A stretch of 51,994 bases of DNA. Source: Butyrivibrio sp. (GTDB lineage Bacteria; Bacillota; Clostridia; Lachnospirales; Lachnospiraceae). Where the stretch lies: contig JAILMY010000029.1 of the NCBI GenBank assembly GCA_024692165.1, positions 1 through 51,994 on the forward strand, given 5' to 3'. The position numbers and the translations under genes are program-made. Shown piece by piece: positions 41,709 through 51,994 of the stretch (the first letter of the stretch is position 1; each line of letters begins with the position of its first letter). The notes below the pieces were generated by a model, which was not told the origin of the DNA, did no database searches, and saw only the letters and a list, made by a program, of their open reading frames with translations.

Positions 41709-42638
41709 TTAGAATTCCGTCTTATCAAGAAAGGTCTTGATCTTGCCCCAGTAATTAGCAGAGTCTCTTACAACACCCTCGATATGTCCTGCTCCAAGAA
41801 TCATGCAATACTGCTTAGGACACTTGGCAGCCTCGTAGAGTCTTGAACACATCTGCGGATCGATGAGCTGATCGTCGTCTCCATGAATGAAAAGGGTAGG
41901 AGTACTGGATCTTGTCACTGCCTCGATGGGATTAACTTCGTTGATGTCATATCCGGCTCTTAAGTAAATGCTGATCCTTAAAAGAATAAGAACGACAGGA
42001 ATCGGTATAAATGAACCCTTAAAGCTCTTATATGTTGAAGCAAACTGCTCCCTTAATGTTGTATATGAGCTGTCGGCAATTGCTGCCTTTACATTTTCGG
42101 GAAGCTTTTCACCTGTGGTCATCAGGGTTGTGGCTGCACCCATGCTCATTCCGTGAAGAAGAATGCGGGCATCGGGATCTCTTTTTACAATCCAGTAAAT
42201 CCATTCCAGGATATCAAGCCTGTCATCGTAGCCATAGCCTACATATCTGCCTTCACTCTTGCCAAATCCCCTTAGATCCGGCATAAGACAGTTGATACCT
42301 TCCTCAAGATAATGCTTTACATAGACACCATTGCCCTCGTTATTGTCAAAGATACCGTGGATAACAATGGCATATCTGTGAGATTCATCCTTTGCCGGAA
42401 TATATGAGGCATGAAGTCTTGCCTGATCCATGGCGTCAAGGTACATGTCCTGTCTGTCAGGATGATTTCTTACAAACATTCTTCCTTCAGTTACTTCCTG
42501 ATCATAATCAGTGTCTGCATCTGTACGCTGCTTAGGTATCGATGATAGCCTGTAAAGATAATCACTAATTACATAGGTTCCACCAATCAGCGCAGAGAAT
42601 AATCCAAGTCTTAATAATGTGTTTTTCTTTTTTGCCAT
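41709..42638 (-). CDS. Membrane-anchored alpha/beta hydrolase
   Basis: 309 residues. An N-terminal hydrophobic segment (LLRLGLFSALIGGTYVISDYL) anchors a serine hydrolase domain. IVIHGIFDNNEGN is the oxyanion region. The nucleophile elbow is HGMSMGAAT (Ser about 172), the acid Asp lies in HGDDDQLIDP, and the His in GAGHIEG. These resemble BAAT/YqkD-type peptidase-like hydrolases of Firmicutes. Substrate unknown. RBS GGAG. It diverges from the GH51 gene; 42639-42785 is AT-rich with a small palindrome ATTATT-TGGG-AATAAT (42698-42713). Confidence 0.9.
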   Translation of the reverse strand: MAKKKNTLLRLGLFSALIGGTYVISDYLYRLSSIPKQRTDADTDYDQEVTEGRMFVRNHPDRQDMYLDAMDQARLHASYIPAKDESHRYAIVIHGIFDNNEGNGVYVKHYLEEGINCLMPDLRGFGKSEGRYVGYGYDDRLDILEWIYWIVKRDPDARILLHGMSMGAATTLMTTGEKLPENVKAAIADSSYTTLREQFASTYKSFKGSFIPIPVVLILLRISIYLRAGYDINEVNPIEAVTRSSTPTLFIHGDDDQLIDPQMCSRLYEAAKCPKQYCMILGAGHIEGVVRDSANYWGKIKTFLDKTEF

Positions 42639-42767
42639 CTATAACTCCAATCATAAAGCTAATAGAATTTTCTTATTCGGTCACTTATATCATATCATTA
42701 TTTGGGAATAATATAGCAACTTTTCGATTTTCTTTTTATTTGCCATGTTTTATGATTATTTATGTAG

Positions 42768-44312
<1,545 letters not shown>

Positions 44313-44340
44313 TTATTGATCTATATTAACAAATAATCTG

Positions 44341-44390
44341 CTACCGGAAAAAATGGTTGACATGCCTTTTTTCCGGTAGTATTATTTTTA
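44341..44390 (+). terminator. Terminator of the GH51 gene
   Basis: CTACCGGAAAAAA (44341-44353) and TTTTTTCCGGTAG (44367-44379) give a 13-bp perfect stem, followed by TATTATTTTT. The trp promoter is nested in it. Confidence 0.9.
44357..44385 (+). promoter_or_regulatory. trp operon promoter nested in the GH51 terminator
   Basis: TTGACA (44357-44362) lies in the hairpin loop, the 17-bp spacer is the 3' stem arm, and TATTAT (44380-44385) overlaps the T-run. The predicted start is near 44392, just before the T-box leader. Confidence 0.75.
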
Positions 44391-44391
44391 C

Positions 44392-44690
44392 CAAGTTAAT
44401 AATTTAAACCGTTGAAGCGGAGATAACGTCTATGATGCCTTCACAGAGAGCCTGAATCGCTGAGAACAGGTAAGATACACATATTCAAATGGACCGCTGA
44501 GGGTGCAGTGAAAAGCTATTCTGCTTAGTATTCTGCAACGTACGACACACGTTAGTTGTCAGGGATATGTTGGTATCCTGATAAAGCGCGTAGTTTACAC
44601 TACGAATTCAAGGTGGCACCGCGGATCATACAATTAAAGTATATTCGTCCTTGATAGAGACCTATCTCTGTCAAGGACTTTTCTTTTTCC
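44392..44690 (+). ncRNA. T-box riboswitch, tryptophan-specific
   Basis: The leader shows the stem I AGAGAG motif, the specifier region CAAATGGACCGCTGAG with Trp codon TGG (44490-44492), and the conserved T-box AAGGTGGCACCGCGG (44610-44624). The terminator pairs GTCCTTGATAGAGA with TCTCTGTCAAGGAC (44647-44678), then TTTTCTTTTT. CAAGG (44609-44613) can pair with CCTTG (44649-44653) to make the antiterminator. Uncharged tRNA-Trp is thus expected to allow read-through into trpD. Confidence 0.96.
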
Positions 44691-44783
44691 TAAGGAATTG
44701 AAAGCATTCTGACAAGATAGCTCAGAACGCTTTTTTGTTACCACGCACTATAGAAAATAGAAAAACAACCGGAGGAAAAAGAA

Positions 44784-45803
44784 ATGATCAAGGACGCAAT
44801 CGTAAAAATCGTAAACAAAGAAGACCTCACATATGATGAAGCATACACCGTAATGAATGAGATCATGAGCGGAGAAACATCTCCTACTCAGAATGCAGCT
44901 TTTTTGTCAGCTCTTTCTACAAAGAGTGCAAGAGCTGAGACCACAGAAGAAATCGCAGGATGCGCAGCAGCCATGAGAGAGCATGCTACAGCTGTTGAGA
45001 CCGGAATGGATGTCTTTGAGATTGTTGGAACAGGCGGAGATAACGCTCACAGCTTCAATATTTCCACCACATCTGCTCTTGTTGCTGCAGCCGGTGGCAT
45101 GAAGGTTGCCAAGCACGGAAACAGGGCTGCATCTTCAAAGTGCGGAACAGCAGACTGTCTCGAGGCCCTTGGAGTAAACATCGACCAGAGTCCTGAAAAG
45201 TGTATTGAGCTTCTTGAAAAAGCCGGCATGTGCTTCTTCTTTGCCCAGAAATATCACACATCAATGAAGTATGTTGGCGCCATCAGGAAAGAACTTGGCT
45301 TCAGAACAGTTTTCAATATTCTAGGACCTCTTACAAACCCTGGAAAGCCTACAATGCAGCTTCTCGGTGTATATGACGAATATCTTGTAGTACCTCTTGC
45401 ACAGGTTCTTGTAAACCTCGGTGTAAAGAGAGGAATGGTCGTATACGGTCAGGACAAACTTGATGAGATTTCCATGAGCTCTCCGACCACTATCTGTGAA
45501 ATTAAGGATGGCTGGTATAAGTCTTACACAATTTCTCCTGAAGACTTTGGATTTAAAACCTGTAAAAAAGAAGATCTGGTAGGCGGCACACCTGAAGAAA
45601 ATGCTCAGATCACAAGAGATATCCTTTCTGGCAAGGAAACCGGACCAAAACGTGATGCTGTTCTTTTGAACGCCGGCGCATCACTCTATATTGGTGGAAA
45701 AGCTGACAGCCTTAAAGATGGTATTAAACTTGCAGCTGAAATCATAAGCTCCGGAAAGGCTACAGAAACCCTTAATAACCTGATTGAACTCAGCAATAAA
45801 TAA
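44784..45803 (+). CDS. trpD: Anthranilate phosphoribosyltransferase
   Basis: 339 residues; joins anthranilate and PRPP, the second committed tryptophan step. The PRPP and metal motifs are [48 protein letters not shown] and FGPLTNPG-like [16 protein letters not shown] precedes the ATG. It is the first gene after the T-box; there is no fused or adjacent trpG/trpE. trpC begins 52 bp downstream. Confidence 0.97.
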   Translation: MIKDAIVKIVNKEDLTYDEAYTVMNEIMSGETSPTQNAAFLSALSTKSARAETTEEIAGCAAAMREHATAVETGMDVFEIVGTGGDNAHSFNISTTSALVAAAGGMKVAKHGNRAASSKCGTADCLEALGVNIDQSPEKCIELLEKAGMCFFFAQKYHTSMKYVGAIRKELGFRTVFNILGPLTNPGKPTMQLLGVYDEYLVVPLAQVLVNLGVKRGMVVYGQDKLDEISMSSPTTICEIKDGWYKSYTISPEDFGFKTCKKEDLVGGTPEENAQITRDILSGKETGPKRDAVLLNAGASLYIGGKADSLKDGIKLAAEIISSGKATETLNNLIELSNK

Positions 45804-45855
45804 AAGCCCATTACACTTGAAACAAGCTTTATGATAGATGCAAAGGAAATATATC

Positions 45856-46641
45856 ATGACAATTCTTGATGAAATCGCTGCGTATGCGAGGATAAGAGTA
45901 GAGGAAAAAAAGAAGGAAAAAGGTATTGATGCTCTTAGATTTGAAGCAGCCATGCTTATAAAAAAGGACTTTCCCTTCGAAAAAGCTTTAAGAAGCAACG
46001 ATATCTCTTTTATCTGCGAGTGCAAAAAAGCATCTCCTTCAAAAGGGATCATCGCCGAGGATTTTCCTTATACCGAAATTGCTATGGAATATGACAGGGC
46101 AGGAGCTGATGCAATCTCAGTCCTTACCGAACCTAAATATTTTCTTGGTAAAGATTCTTATCTTTCAGAGATCAGCTCACTTGTTTCCATTCCTTGCCTC
46201 AGAAAAGATTTTGTGGTTGATGAATACATGATATATGAGGCTGTTACTTTAGGGGCTTCGGCAGTTCTTTTGATCTGTTCCATTCTGTCAAAAGAGGAGC
46301 TTAGAAGGTATATAGATATTTGCCATAGCTTTGGTCTTTCAGCACTAGTTGAGGCTCACGATGAAAGAGAAGTACAAATGGCTCTTGAGTGCGGAGCGAG
46401 GATAATCGGTGTAAACAACCGAAATCTCAAGGATTTCTCGGTAGATACAGATAACAGCAAGAAGCTCAGAAGCCTTATACCGGACGATGTCATCTATGTT
46501 TCTGAAAGCGGAATAAAAGATTTTGACGATGTAAAAAAGCTTCGCGACATCGGTGTCAATGCAGTTCTTGTAGGCGAGACTCTTATGAGAGCTGAAAACA
46601 AAAAGAGAAAATTAGACGAATTAAAGGGAATTATTATTTAA
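45856..46641 (+). CDS. trpC: Indole-3-glycerol phosphate synthase
   Basis: 261 residues, TIM barrel; closes the indole ring from CdRP. CECKKASPSKGII (catalytic Lys), VLTEPKYFLG, CLRKDFVVDEYMIYEA, GVNNRNLKDFSVD and YVSESGI are all present. The start is moved from 45838 to ATG 45856 (MTILDEIAAYA) with AAAGGA. trpF follows after three bases. Confidence 0.97.
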   Translation: MTILDEIAAYARIRVEEKKKEKGIDALRFEAAMLIKKDFPFEKALRSNDISFICECKKASPSKGIIAEDFPYTEIAMEYDRAGADAISVLTEPKYFLGKDSYLSEISSLVSIPCLRKDFVVDEYMIYEAVTLGASAVLLICSILSKEELRRYIDICHSFGLSALVEAHDEREVQMALECGARIIGVNNRNLKDFSVDTDNSKKLRSLIPDDVIYVSESGIKDFDDVKKLRDIGVNAVLVGETLMRAENKKRKLDELKGIII

Positions 46642-46644
46642 GTT

Positions 46645-47277
46645 ATGACAAAAATAAAACTTTGCGGCCTGTCGAGATTTTCAGACGTAGCCGCGGCAAA
46701 TGTTTTTAAACCGGATTACGTGGGTTTTGTCTTTTGGAAAAAGAGCAGACGATACATCGGAAAAGAAACTGCCAAGCATTTAAGGCAGGAGCTCTCTCCT
46801 GACATCAAGACTGTTGGTGTATTTGTAGATGCAGATATTGATTTTGTCACCGAGCTTTTGAATGAAGGAATTATTGATCTGGCTCAGCTCCATGGCAGCG
46901 AAAATGAAAAATACATCCACCAGCTCCGGGAACAGACAGACAAACCGATCATTAAGGCATTTATCATTAAAAGTCAGGATGATATCGACACAGCAAACCT
47001 AAGCTCCGCAGACCATATTCTGGTGGATTCCGGCATGGGCGAAGGAAAAGGTTTTGACTATGAGTTATTGAAAGGGTTGAACAGACCTTACTTTCTGGCA
47101 GGAGGTCTTTTACCTGAAAATGTTAAAGATGCCATAAGTGAAGTAAGACCATTTGCAGTTGATGTCAGCTCTGGGATAGAAACTGACGGTCATAAAGATG
47201 CATCTAAAATGGGCAGCTTTGTGGCTAATGTAAGGCTGATAGATGCTCAGATTGCCACAACGACACCTGAGCACTGA
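46645..47277 (+). CDS. trpF: Phosphoribosylanthranilate isomerase
   Basis: 210 residues, TIM barrel; Amadori rearrangement of PRA to CdRP. IKLCGLSRFSDVAAAN contains the catalytic Cys; DYVGFVFWKKSRRYI, VGVFVDAD, LAQLHGSE, the catalytic Asp in LVDSGMGEGKGF, FLAGGLLPENV and VDVSSGIETDGHKD match the family. It has a weak ribosome site and starts three bases after trpC, so translation is likely coupled. Confidence 0.96.
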   Translation: MTKIKLCGLSRFSDVAAANVFKPDYVGFVFWKKSRRYIGKETAKHLRQELSPDIKTVGVFVDADIDFVTELLNEGIIDLAQLHGSENEKYIHQLREQTDKPIIKAFIIKSQDDIDTANLSSADHILVDSGMGEGKGFDYELLKGLNRPYFLAGGLLPENVKDAISEVRPFAVDVSSGIETDGHKDASKMGSFVANVRLIDAQIATTTPEH

Positions 47278-47309
47278 TCATTATATAAGTTGGATTTAGG
47301 AGAAAAAAT

Positions 47310-48509
47310 ATGACAAACGCAAAAGGAAGATTTGGAATACACGGTGGACAGTATATTCCCGAGACCCTTATGAATGCTGTTATACAGCTTGAGGAAGCAT
47401 ACAACCATTACAAGGAAGATCCGGAATTTAATCGCGAACTTACAGAGCTCTTAAATGAATATGCCGGAAGACCTTCAAGATTATACTACGCAGAGAAAAT
47501 GACAAAGGATCTCGGCGGAGCAAAGATTTACCTCAAACGCGAAGATCTTAATCACACAGGTTCCCACAAAATAAACAATGTCCTTGGCCAGGCTCTTCTC
47601 GCCAAAAAGATGGGAAAGACAAGGCTTATAGCTGAGACAGGTGCCGGTCAGCACGGTGTTGCAACAGCAACAGCAGCGGCGCTTATGGGTATGGAATGTG
47701 TAGTTTACATGGGAGAAGAGGATACTAAGCGCCAGGCTCTTAATGTTTACAAGATGAAACTTCTTGGTGCTACTGTTATTCCTGTAACTACAGGAACAGC
47801 AACACTTAAAGACGCTGTTTCAGAAGCCATGAGAGAGTGGACTTCAAGAATTGATGACACACACTATTGCCTCGGTTCAGTTATGGGTCCTCATCCGTTC
47901 CCAACAATAGTAAGAGACTTGCAGGCAGTCATTTCCAAAGAAATCAAAGCTCAGCTTCAGGAAAAAGAGGGAAGGCTTCCGGACGCTGTAATCGCCTGCG
48001 TAGGCGGTGGGTCTAATGCCATGGGAAGCTTCTACAATTTTATTGAGGATAAATCTGTCAGACTTATCGGCTGTGAAGCAGCAGGAAGAGGAATCGATAC
48101 CTTTGAAACTGCGGCCACTATCAATACAGGAAAGCTTGGAATATTCCATGGCATGAAGTCATACTTCTGCCAGGATAAATACGGTCAGATTGCGCCTGTT
48201 TATTCTATTTCAGCAGGCCTTGATTATCCTGGAATCGGTCCTGAGCACGCTTTTCTTCACGATTCAGGCAGAGCTGAGTATGTGGCTATTACTGATGATG
48301 AAGCAGTAAATGCCTTTGAGTATTTATCAAGAATTGAAGGTATTATCCCAGCAATCGAATCATCCCACGCTGTTGCTTATGCAATGAAGCTGGCACCTAC
48401 TATGGATAAGGACAAGATTATAGTTATCACTATTTCCGGAAGAGGAGATAAGGATTGCGCAGCAATTGCCAGATATAGAGGAGATAAAACCATCAGCGAC
48501 AATGAGTAA
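47310..48509 (+). CDS. trpB: Tryptophan synthase beta subunit
   Basis: 399 residues; PLP enzyme that joins indole and serine. The PLP Lys is in [13 protein letters not shown], the catalytic Glu in [14 protein letters not shown], and the phosphate loop is [27 protein letters not shown] is the usual start. This is the TrpB1 type that pairs with TrpA. RBS TAGGAG. Confidence 0.98.
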   Translation: MTNAKGRFGIHGGQYIPETLMNAVIQLEEAYNHYKEDPEFNRELTELLNEYAGRPSRLYYAEKMTKDLGGAKIYLKREDLNHTGSHKINNVLGQALLAKKMGKTRLIAETGAGQHGVATATAAALMGMECVVYMGEEDTKRQALNVYKMKLLGATVIPVTTGTATLKDAVSEAMREWTSRIDDTHYCLGSVMGPHPFPTIVRDLQAVISKEIKAQLQEKEGRLPDAVIACVGGGSNAMGSFYNFIEDKSVRLIGCEAAGRGIDTFETAATINTGKLGIFHGMKSYFCQDKYGQIAPVYSISAGLDYPGIGPEHAFLHDSGRAEYVAITDDEAVNAFEYLSRIEGIIPAIESSHAVAYAMKLAPTMDKDKIIVITISGRGDKDCAAIARYRGDKTISDNE

Positions 48510-48564
48510 TCCACAAAAATCTTAAGTTATCCATATTTGTTCCTTTATTTAGGAGGTTTATCAT

Positions 48565-49332
48565 ATGAGCAAAATAAAAAACGCCTTTTCAGGCGGTAAG
48601 GCATTTATCGCATTCATAACCTGTGGTGATCCTGATCTTGAAACCACAAAAGAAGCTGTTAAAGCTGCTGCATCTAATGGTGCAGACCTTATAGAGCTTG
48701 GAATTCCCTTTTCTGATCCTACAGCAGAAGGTCCTGTTATTCAGGGCGCAAACTTAAGGGCTTTAAACGGCGGTGTTACAACAGACAAGATTTTTGATTT
48801 TGTAGTGGATCTTAGAAAAGAAGTATCTGTTCCCATGGTTTTCATGACCTACGCCAATGTGGTTTATTCCTACGGCGCAGAAGAGTTTATTGGAAAATGC
48901 AGAGAGATAGGTATTGATGGTCTGATCCTTCCGGATCTTCCCTTCGAAGAAAAAGAGGAGTTTAATGACATCTGTGTCAAGAATAATGTAGACCTGATTT
49001 CTCTTATCGCTCCAACATCCGAAAATCGTATTTCTATGATAGCAAAAGAAGCATCAGGCTTTATCTACATTGTTTCCAGTCTCGGTGTTACAGGAACCAG
49101 AAGCAGCATAACTACTGACCTTGATTCAATTATTGAACTTGTGAGGAAGAGTACCGACACACCTTGCGCCATAGGATTTGGTATTTCCACACCCGAACAG
49201 GCTGCCAAGTTCTCAGCCAAGGCAGATGGTGTTATTGTAGGATCAGCTATTATCAAGCTTCTTGAAAAGTACGGAAAAGAAGCACCTAAATATGTGGGAG
49301 AGTATGTTCACAGTATGAAGGCAGCCATGTAA
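48565..49332 (+). CDS. trpA: Tryptophan synthase alpha subunit
   Basis: 255 residues; splits indole-3-glycerol phosphate and channels indole to TrpB. The catalytic Glu is in LIELGIPFSDPTAEGPVIQGA, with the catalytic Asp in LILPDLPFEE. SLGVTGTRSS and IGFGISTPEQA complete the phosphate site. AGGAGG precedes the ATG. It is the last gene of trpDCFBA. Confidence 0.97.
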   Translation: MSKIKNAFSGGKAFIAFITCGDPDLETTKEAVKAAASNGADLIELGIPFSDPTAEGPVIQGANLRALNGGVTTDKIFDFVVDLRKEVSVPMVFMTYANVVYSYGAEEFIGKCREIGIDGLILPDLPFEEKEEFNDICVKNNVDLISLIAPTSENRISMIAKEASGFIYIVSSLGVTGTRSSITTDLDSIIELVRKSTDTPCAIGFGISTPEQAAKFSAKADGVIVGSAIIKLLEKYGKEAPKYVGEYVHSMKAAM

Positions 49333-49348
49333 ATCCGTATTAGGAGAT

Positions 49349-49396
49349 GAAAAAGACCAAGAATCAGGTAAATATCCCGGTTCATGGTCTTTTCTT
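49349..49396. terminator. Bidirectional terminator of trp and of the GGDEF gene
   Basis: AAAAGACCA and TGGTCTTTT pair around a partly paired inner region. The plus strand continues TTTTCTTTACTT; the minus strand gives TTTTTCATC. Confidence 0.8.
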
Positions 49397-49430
49397 TACT
49401 TCTTTATTTTTGAATTCACAGCACGAATCG

Positions 49431-50900
49431 TCAGCTGATGCTTCCCTTGATCCTCTGTAAGTTCTCGTCAGTCTCCTTGAGCATTTCCCGAAGAGAAAGG
49501 TTTTCATCATGTCCAAACTCGCAGATGGAATACTGAAGGTGATTCATATATCTGGTATTATCCGTAAGCAGTTTTGCATTCTGAACAGACATTTCTTCCC
49601 TAAGAAATTCTGCTTTTCCCTGCTCATCTGTAATCTCTAATACTGCAAACTCATCACCACGGATTCTTCCGTAAATACTCTTTTCTTCAAATACCTCTTT
49701 AAGGATTAAAGCCACTCTTTTAACTGCTCTGTCGCCTTCTTCCTTGCCAAACATGCTGTTAATGGTTTTCAAGGATTCCATGTGGATATATGCAACAATT
49801 GCATAGCTTCCTTCCTTAAACTCTTCCTTTAACAGATCATATGCCTTGGCAAAAAAGCCTCTTCTGTTAAGACCACCGGTCAGGTAATCCTGGTCTCCGA
49901 TATGATCAAGAACAGAGTCATCCCTTGCCAACTCTTCCTGAACTTCATAAAGTTCTTCGTTGGTCTTTTTCAGTTCTTTTTCAAGATATGAAACCCTTGA
50001 GGCTCCTGTAACAACGCTAAGAAGTGTATCAAAGAAATAATCAATGATCATATTTGCTGTGAACTCAGTTATCAGAAGTCCAAGCTGATACTCCCCTACA
50101 AATATAACTCCAGCCACAAGTACTGCAGGCTTATTCTCTGTAAGCTGAGAAATAATATCTGACACCTTTACTACTTTGTGAGCATCCATGGTGTCTTCGA
50201 GCTTTCCGTTTACAAGAGCGCTCTTAACGCAGATATGCTCAGGTCTTTTCCACCAGTATTTGACAGAATTCCTGATTTTCTGGTCATAAAGATAAATACC
50301 GCAGTTATTTAAACCGGACTTTTTGACACTCTCCGCAAAAACTTCGTAAACCTTCTCCTTGGGATACTTTCTGTTAAGGAGCATTTTTCCAACCCTTGAA
50401 ATAGCGGATAATGCTTCTGATTCAGGTTTGTCTACGAAGGAAAAAATCTTTGCCGCCTCATTAGAGGGAAGAGCCATATTATTAGCATAGAAAACCGCAT
50501 CACAAACTGCTTCATATCCCAACTGCTCAAACTGATCATGGTCAGTCTCAACTTCATTGACAGACATTACCTCCACATCCAGTCCTTCCTGCTTTGTAAG
50601 AGTAAGAACCGGAATACCCGAGAATTTATTCAGGAACGCATCCCTTTTAAGGATTGGCGCTCCTTTTCCAATCCTGTCTATATCAATGATGAGTGCATCA
50701 AAGTCCTCAGTATCTGCATAATCAAATACTGCCATATGCTGATAATCATATGGATTGTCTTCCTCATCCTCCGCAATAAGGTACTTGCCGGGCATGATGA
50801 CAAGGGTTATATCCTTGTCTCTTGCTGCCTGGCTTGCACCTACACAGATTCTTTTTACCTCTTTGTCCTCGAGCTCAGATACTAACAGTCCGATGTTCAT
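49431..50900 (-). CDS. LacI-type sensor / GGDEF protein (putative diguanylate cyclase)
   Basis: 489 residues, no membrane helix. The N-terminal part (1 to about 165) looks like a periplasmic-binding/LacI-type ligand domain used in the cytosol (MNIGLLVSELEDKEVKRICVGASQAARD). A middle region (about 165-310) has a GAF-like feel and a short coiled coil (VSYLEKELKKTNEELYEVQEEL). The GGDEF domain (about 330-489) has DYLTGGLNRRGF and signature RGDEF instead of GGDEF. No RxxD inhibitory site precedes it. RGDEF variants can be active, so cyclic-di-GMP synthesis is likely but not certain. It starts 11 bp after the gyrA stop and is probably co-transcribed. Confidence 0.82.
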   Translation of the reverse strand: MNIGLLVSELEDKEVKRICVGASQAARDKDITLVIMPGKYLIAEDEEDNPYDYQHMAVFDYADTEDFDALIIDIDRIGKGAPILKRDAFLNKFSGIPVLTLTKQEGLDVEVMSVNEVETDHDQFEQLGYEAVCDAVFYANNMALPSNEAAKIFSFVDKPESEALSAISRVGKMLLNRKYPKEKVYEVFAESVKKSGLNNCGIYLYDQKIRNSVKYWWKRPEHICVKSALVNGKLEDTMDAHKVVKVSDIISQLTENKPAVLVAGVIFVGEYQLGLLITEFTANMIIDYFFDTLLSVVTGASRVSYLEKELKKTNEELYEVQEELARDDSVLDHIGDQDYLTGGLNRRGFFAKAYDLLKEEFKEGSYAIVAYIHMESLKTINSMFGKEEGDRAVKRVALILKEVFEEKSIYGRIRGDEFAVLEITDEQGKAEFLREEMSVQNAKLLTDNTRYMNHLQYSICEFGHDENLSLREMLKETDENLQRIKGSIS

Positions 50901-50911
50901 AGGCCCCTCAT

Positions 50912-51935
50912 TTATTCCTCAATATCGTCGTCGTCTCTGCTGTCATCTTCTTGAATTTCATCTGGAATATCATCAATATTATCAATATCGTGATCACCGT
51001 CAGAAATCTTTTCTCTAACCTTCGCTATCTGTGCTACTGTTACACCCTTATCAAGATTGATCATCTTAACGCCTGATGTAACTCTGCCGTGGATTGTGAT
51101 CTCATCCATTCTCAGCTGTATGATAATTCCGGCACTTGTGATCATCATTATTTCATTATCATCGTTAACAGCCTTAACACCGATAACATTTCCGGTCTTC
51201 TCGGTAATCTTGTAACACTTAACACCCTTACCGCCTCTGAACTGACTGTGGAATTCATCCAGAGTTGTACGTTTTCCATAGCCTTTTTCTGAAACAATAA
51301 GAAGTGAATCACCCTGAGTATTCAGCTGCATTCCAACAATCTCATCCGTGTCATCAAGCATCATTCCGCGTACACCGATAGAAGATCTTCCTGTTGAACG
51401 AACATCACTTTCATCGAAGTGGATACACATACCATTCTTAGTAACAAGGAATATTTCGGCATCTTTTGTTACTGTCTTTACCTCGATAAGCTCATCATCA
51501 TCTCTGAGAACAATAGCTACAAGTCCTGTCTTTCTGACATTTGAGAAGTCTGTGATAGGAGTCTTCTTTACAGTACCCTTCTTGGTTACCATAAACAGGC
51601 TCTTTTCCTCATCCTCGAAGCCCTTTACAGGAATCATGGCTGAAATCTTTTCTCCTGGTGCAAGCTGAAGGAGATTAACTATAGCCATACCCCTGGAAGT
51701 TCTTGATGCCTCAGGAATCTGATATGCCTTAAGCCTATATACACGGCCGGTATTTGTAAAGAACATAACGTAGTTATGAGTTGTTGTCATAAGGATATCT
51801 TCAACAAAGTCACTATCGATTGTTGTGATTCCCTTGATTCCCTTACCGCCGCGGTTCTGTGATTTGAAGTTATCGATAGACATTCTCTTGATATATCCAA
51901 GGTTTGTCATGGCGATAACTGTATTAACATTTAGG
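50912..51935 (-). pseudogene. gyrA: DNA gyrase subunit A, C-terminal domain only (5' truncated)
   Basis: About 340 residues of the GyrA C-terminal DNA-wrapping beta-pinwheel. SQNRGGKGIKG is the GyrA box, and later blades repeat patterns such as RGMAIVNLL, IGVRGMML and QFRGGKGVK. The acidic tail (DDIPDEIQEDDSRDDDDIEE) is typical. The catalytic tyrosine domain is absent. Reading upstream past the listed ATG, the frame goes NTVIAM then meets TAA at 51947-51949, and the DNA beyond about 51935 encodes an unrelated EAL fragment. So either the gene is broken or, more likely, the sequence is chimeric at this end. Confidence 0.85.
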
Positions 51936-51994
51936 GTGCTGCCATCTTACCAGGGCTTCTGCTGCACCAAGACGTGGAACATCATCTTTAATAT
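51924..51994 (-). pseudogene. Fragment of an EAL-domain (c-di-GMP phosphodiesterase-type) gene
   Basis: Read on the minus strand from 51994, the frame gives IKDDVPRLGAAEALVRWQHPK, then C and TAA. GAAEALVRWQHP is the EAL signature block itself. The frame is different from gyrA and ends at the junction. Both ends are incomplete (window edge and junction). Confidence 0.8.

Overview
The window looks like a chromosomal segment of an anaerobic, low-to-moderate GC Firmicute, most likely Lachnospiraceae of the Butyrivibrio/Pseudobutyrivibrio type. This is inferred from four things: a secreted multi-domain GH10 xylanase with GH43 and GH51 enzymes, a SufCBDSU iron-sulfur operon, a reverse-type rubrerythrin, and T-box control of trp genes. 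The genus is an inference; no database search was possible. Most content is ordinary core and envelope metabolism. There is no phage, insertion sequence, CRISPR array or defence island.

Layout: 1-371 holds a truncated tRNA-Lys, its terminator, and an unusual nested-palindrome element. 368-3927 (-) is a coupled pair, a DUF3160 lipoprotein followed by a CapA-like phosphoesterase. 4055-9093 (-) is the suf operon in the order sufC-B-D-S-U, with a palindrome between -35 and -10. 9264-10816 (+) is tRNA-Gly, then a PF11449-like metal exporter and a Fur-family regulator with a palindrome over the promoter. 10939-13293 (-) holds two lipoproteins and a DUF3810 membrane metalloprotease-like protein. 13392-15969 (+) is a response regulator/kinase pair and an unrecognised basic protein. 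15943-21580 (-) holds an O-antigen-ligase-like protein, an RluA-type pseudouridine synthase, a second kinase/regulator pair (kinase first), and a GH43 enzyme. 21797-23377 (+) is pgi. 23507-25624 (-) is RpiR regulator-luxS-mtnN. 25873-26412 (+) is rubrerythrin.

26522-30088 (-) is an envelope operon: RsiV-like lipoprotein, ApbE lipoprotein, TraB/ChaN-like membrane protein. 30166-34256 (-) holds an MBOAT acyltransferase and SGNH-like partner, then a TSCPD protein and murG. 34378-37629 (-) is the GH10 xylanase. 37852-39734 (-) holds surE, a small unknown gene and a HAD phosphatase. 39871-41627 (+) is xth and an AEC transporter; 41709-42638 (-) is an alpha/beta hydrolase. 42795-44312 (+) is a GH51 arabinofuranosidase, followed by a T-box(Trp)-controlled trpDCFBA operon without trpEG (44392-49332). 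The window ends on the minus strand with a LacI-like/GGDEF protein downstream of a 5'-truncated gyrA. That gyrA is abruptly joined to a fragment of an EAL domain in another frame, which is either a chimeric assembly end or a real rearrangement.

How genes work together: xylanase, GH43 and GH51 cover extracellular backbone cutting and intracellular side-chain/oligosaccharide processing of arabinoxylan, but are dispersed under separate promoters. LuxS and MtnN form the activated-methyl cycle/AI-2 route. MBOAT and SGNH proteins form a likely surface O-acylation pair. The items most worth checking are the two-lobed structured element (115-371), the gyrA/EAL junction, several palindromic operators placed precisely on promoters (suf, metal exporter, GH43, xth), the trp promoter nested inside a terminator hairpin, and a 28-bp perfect inverted-repeat terminator whose core stem recurs in two other terminators. 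Several ORF-track starts use TTG/GTG upstream of the real start; I moved these to the codon with a good ribosome binding site.
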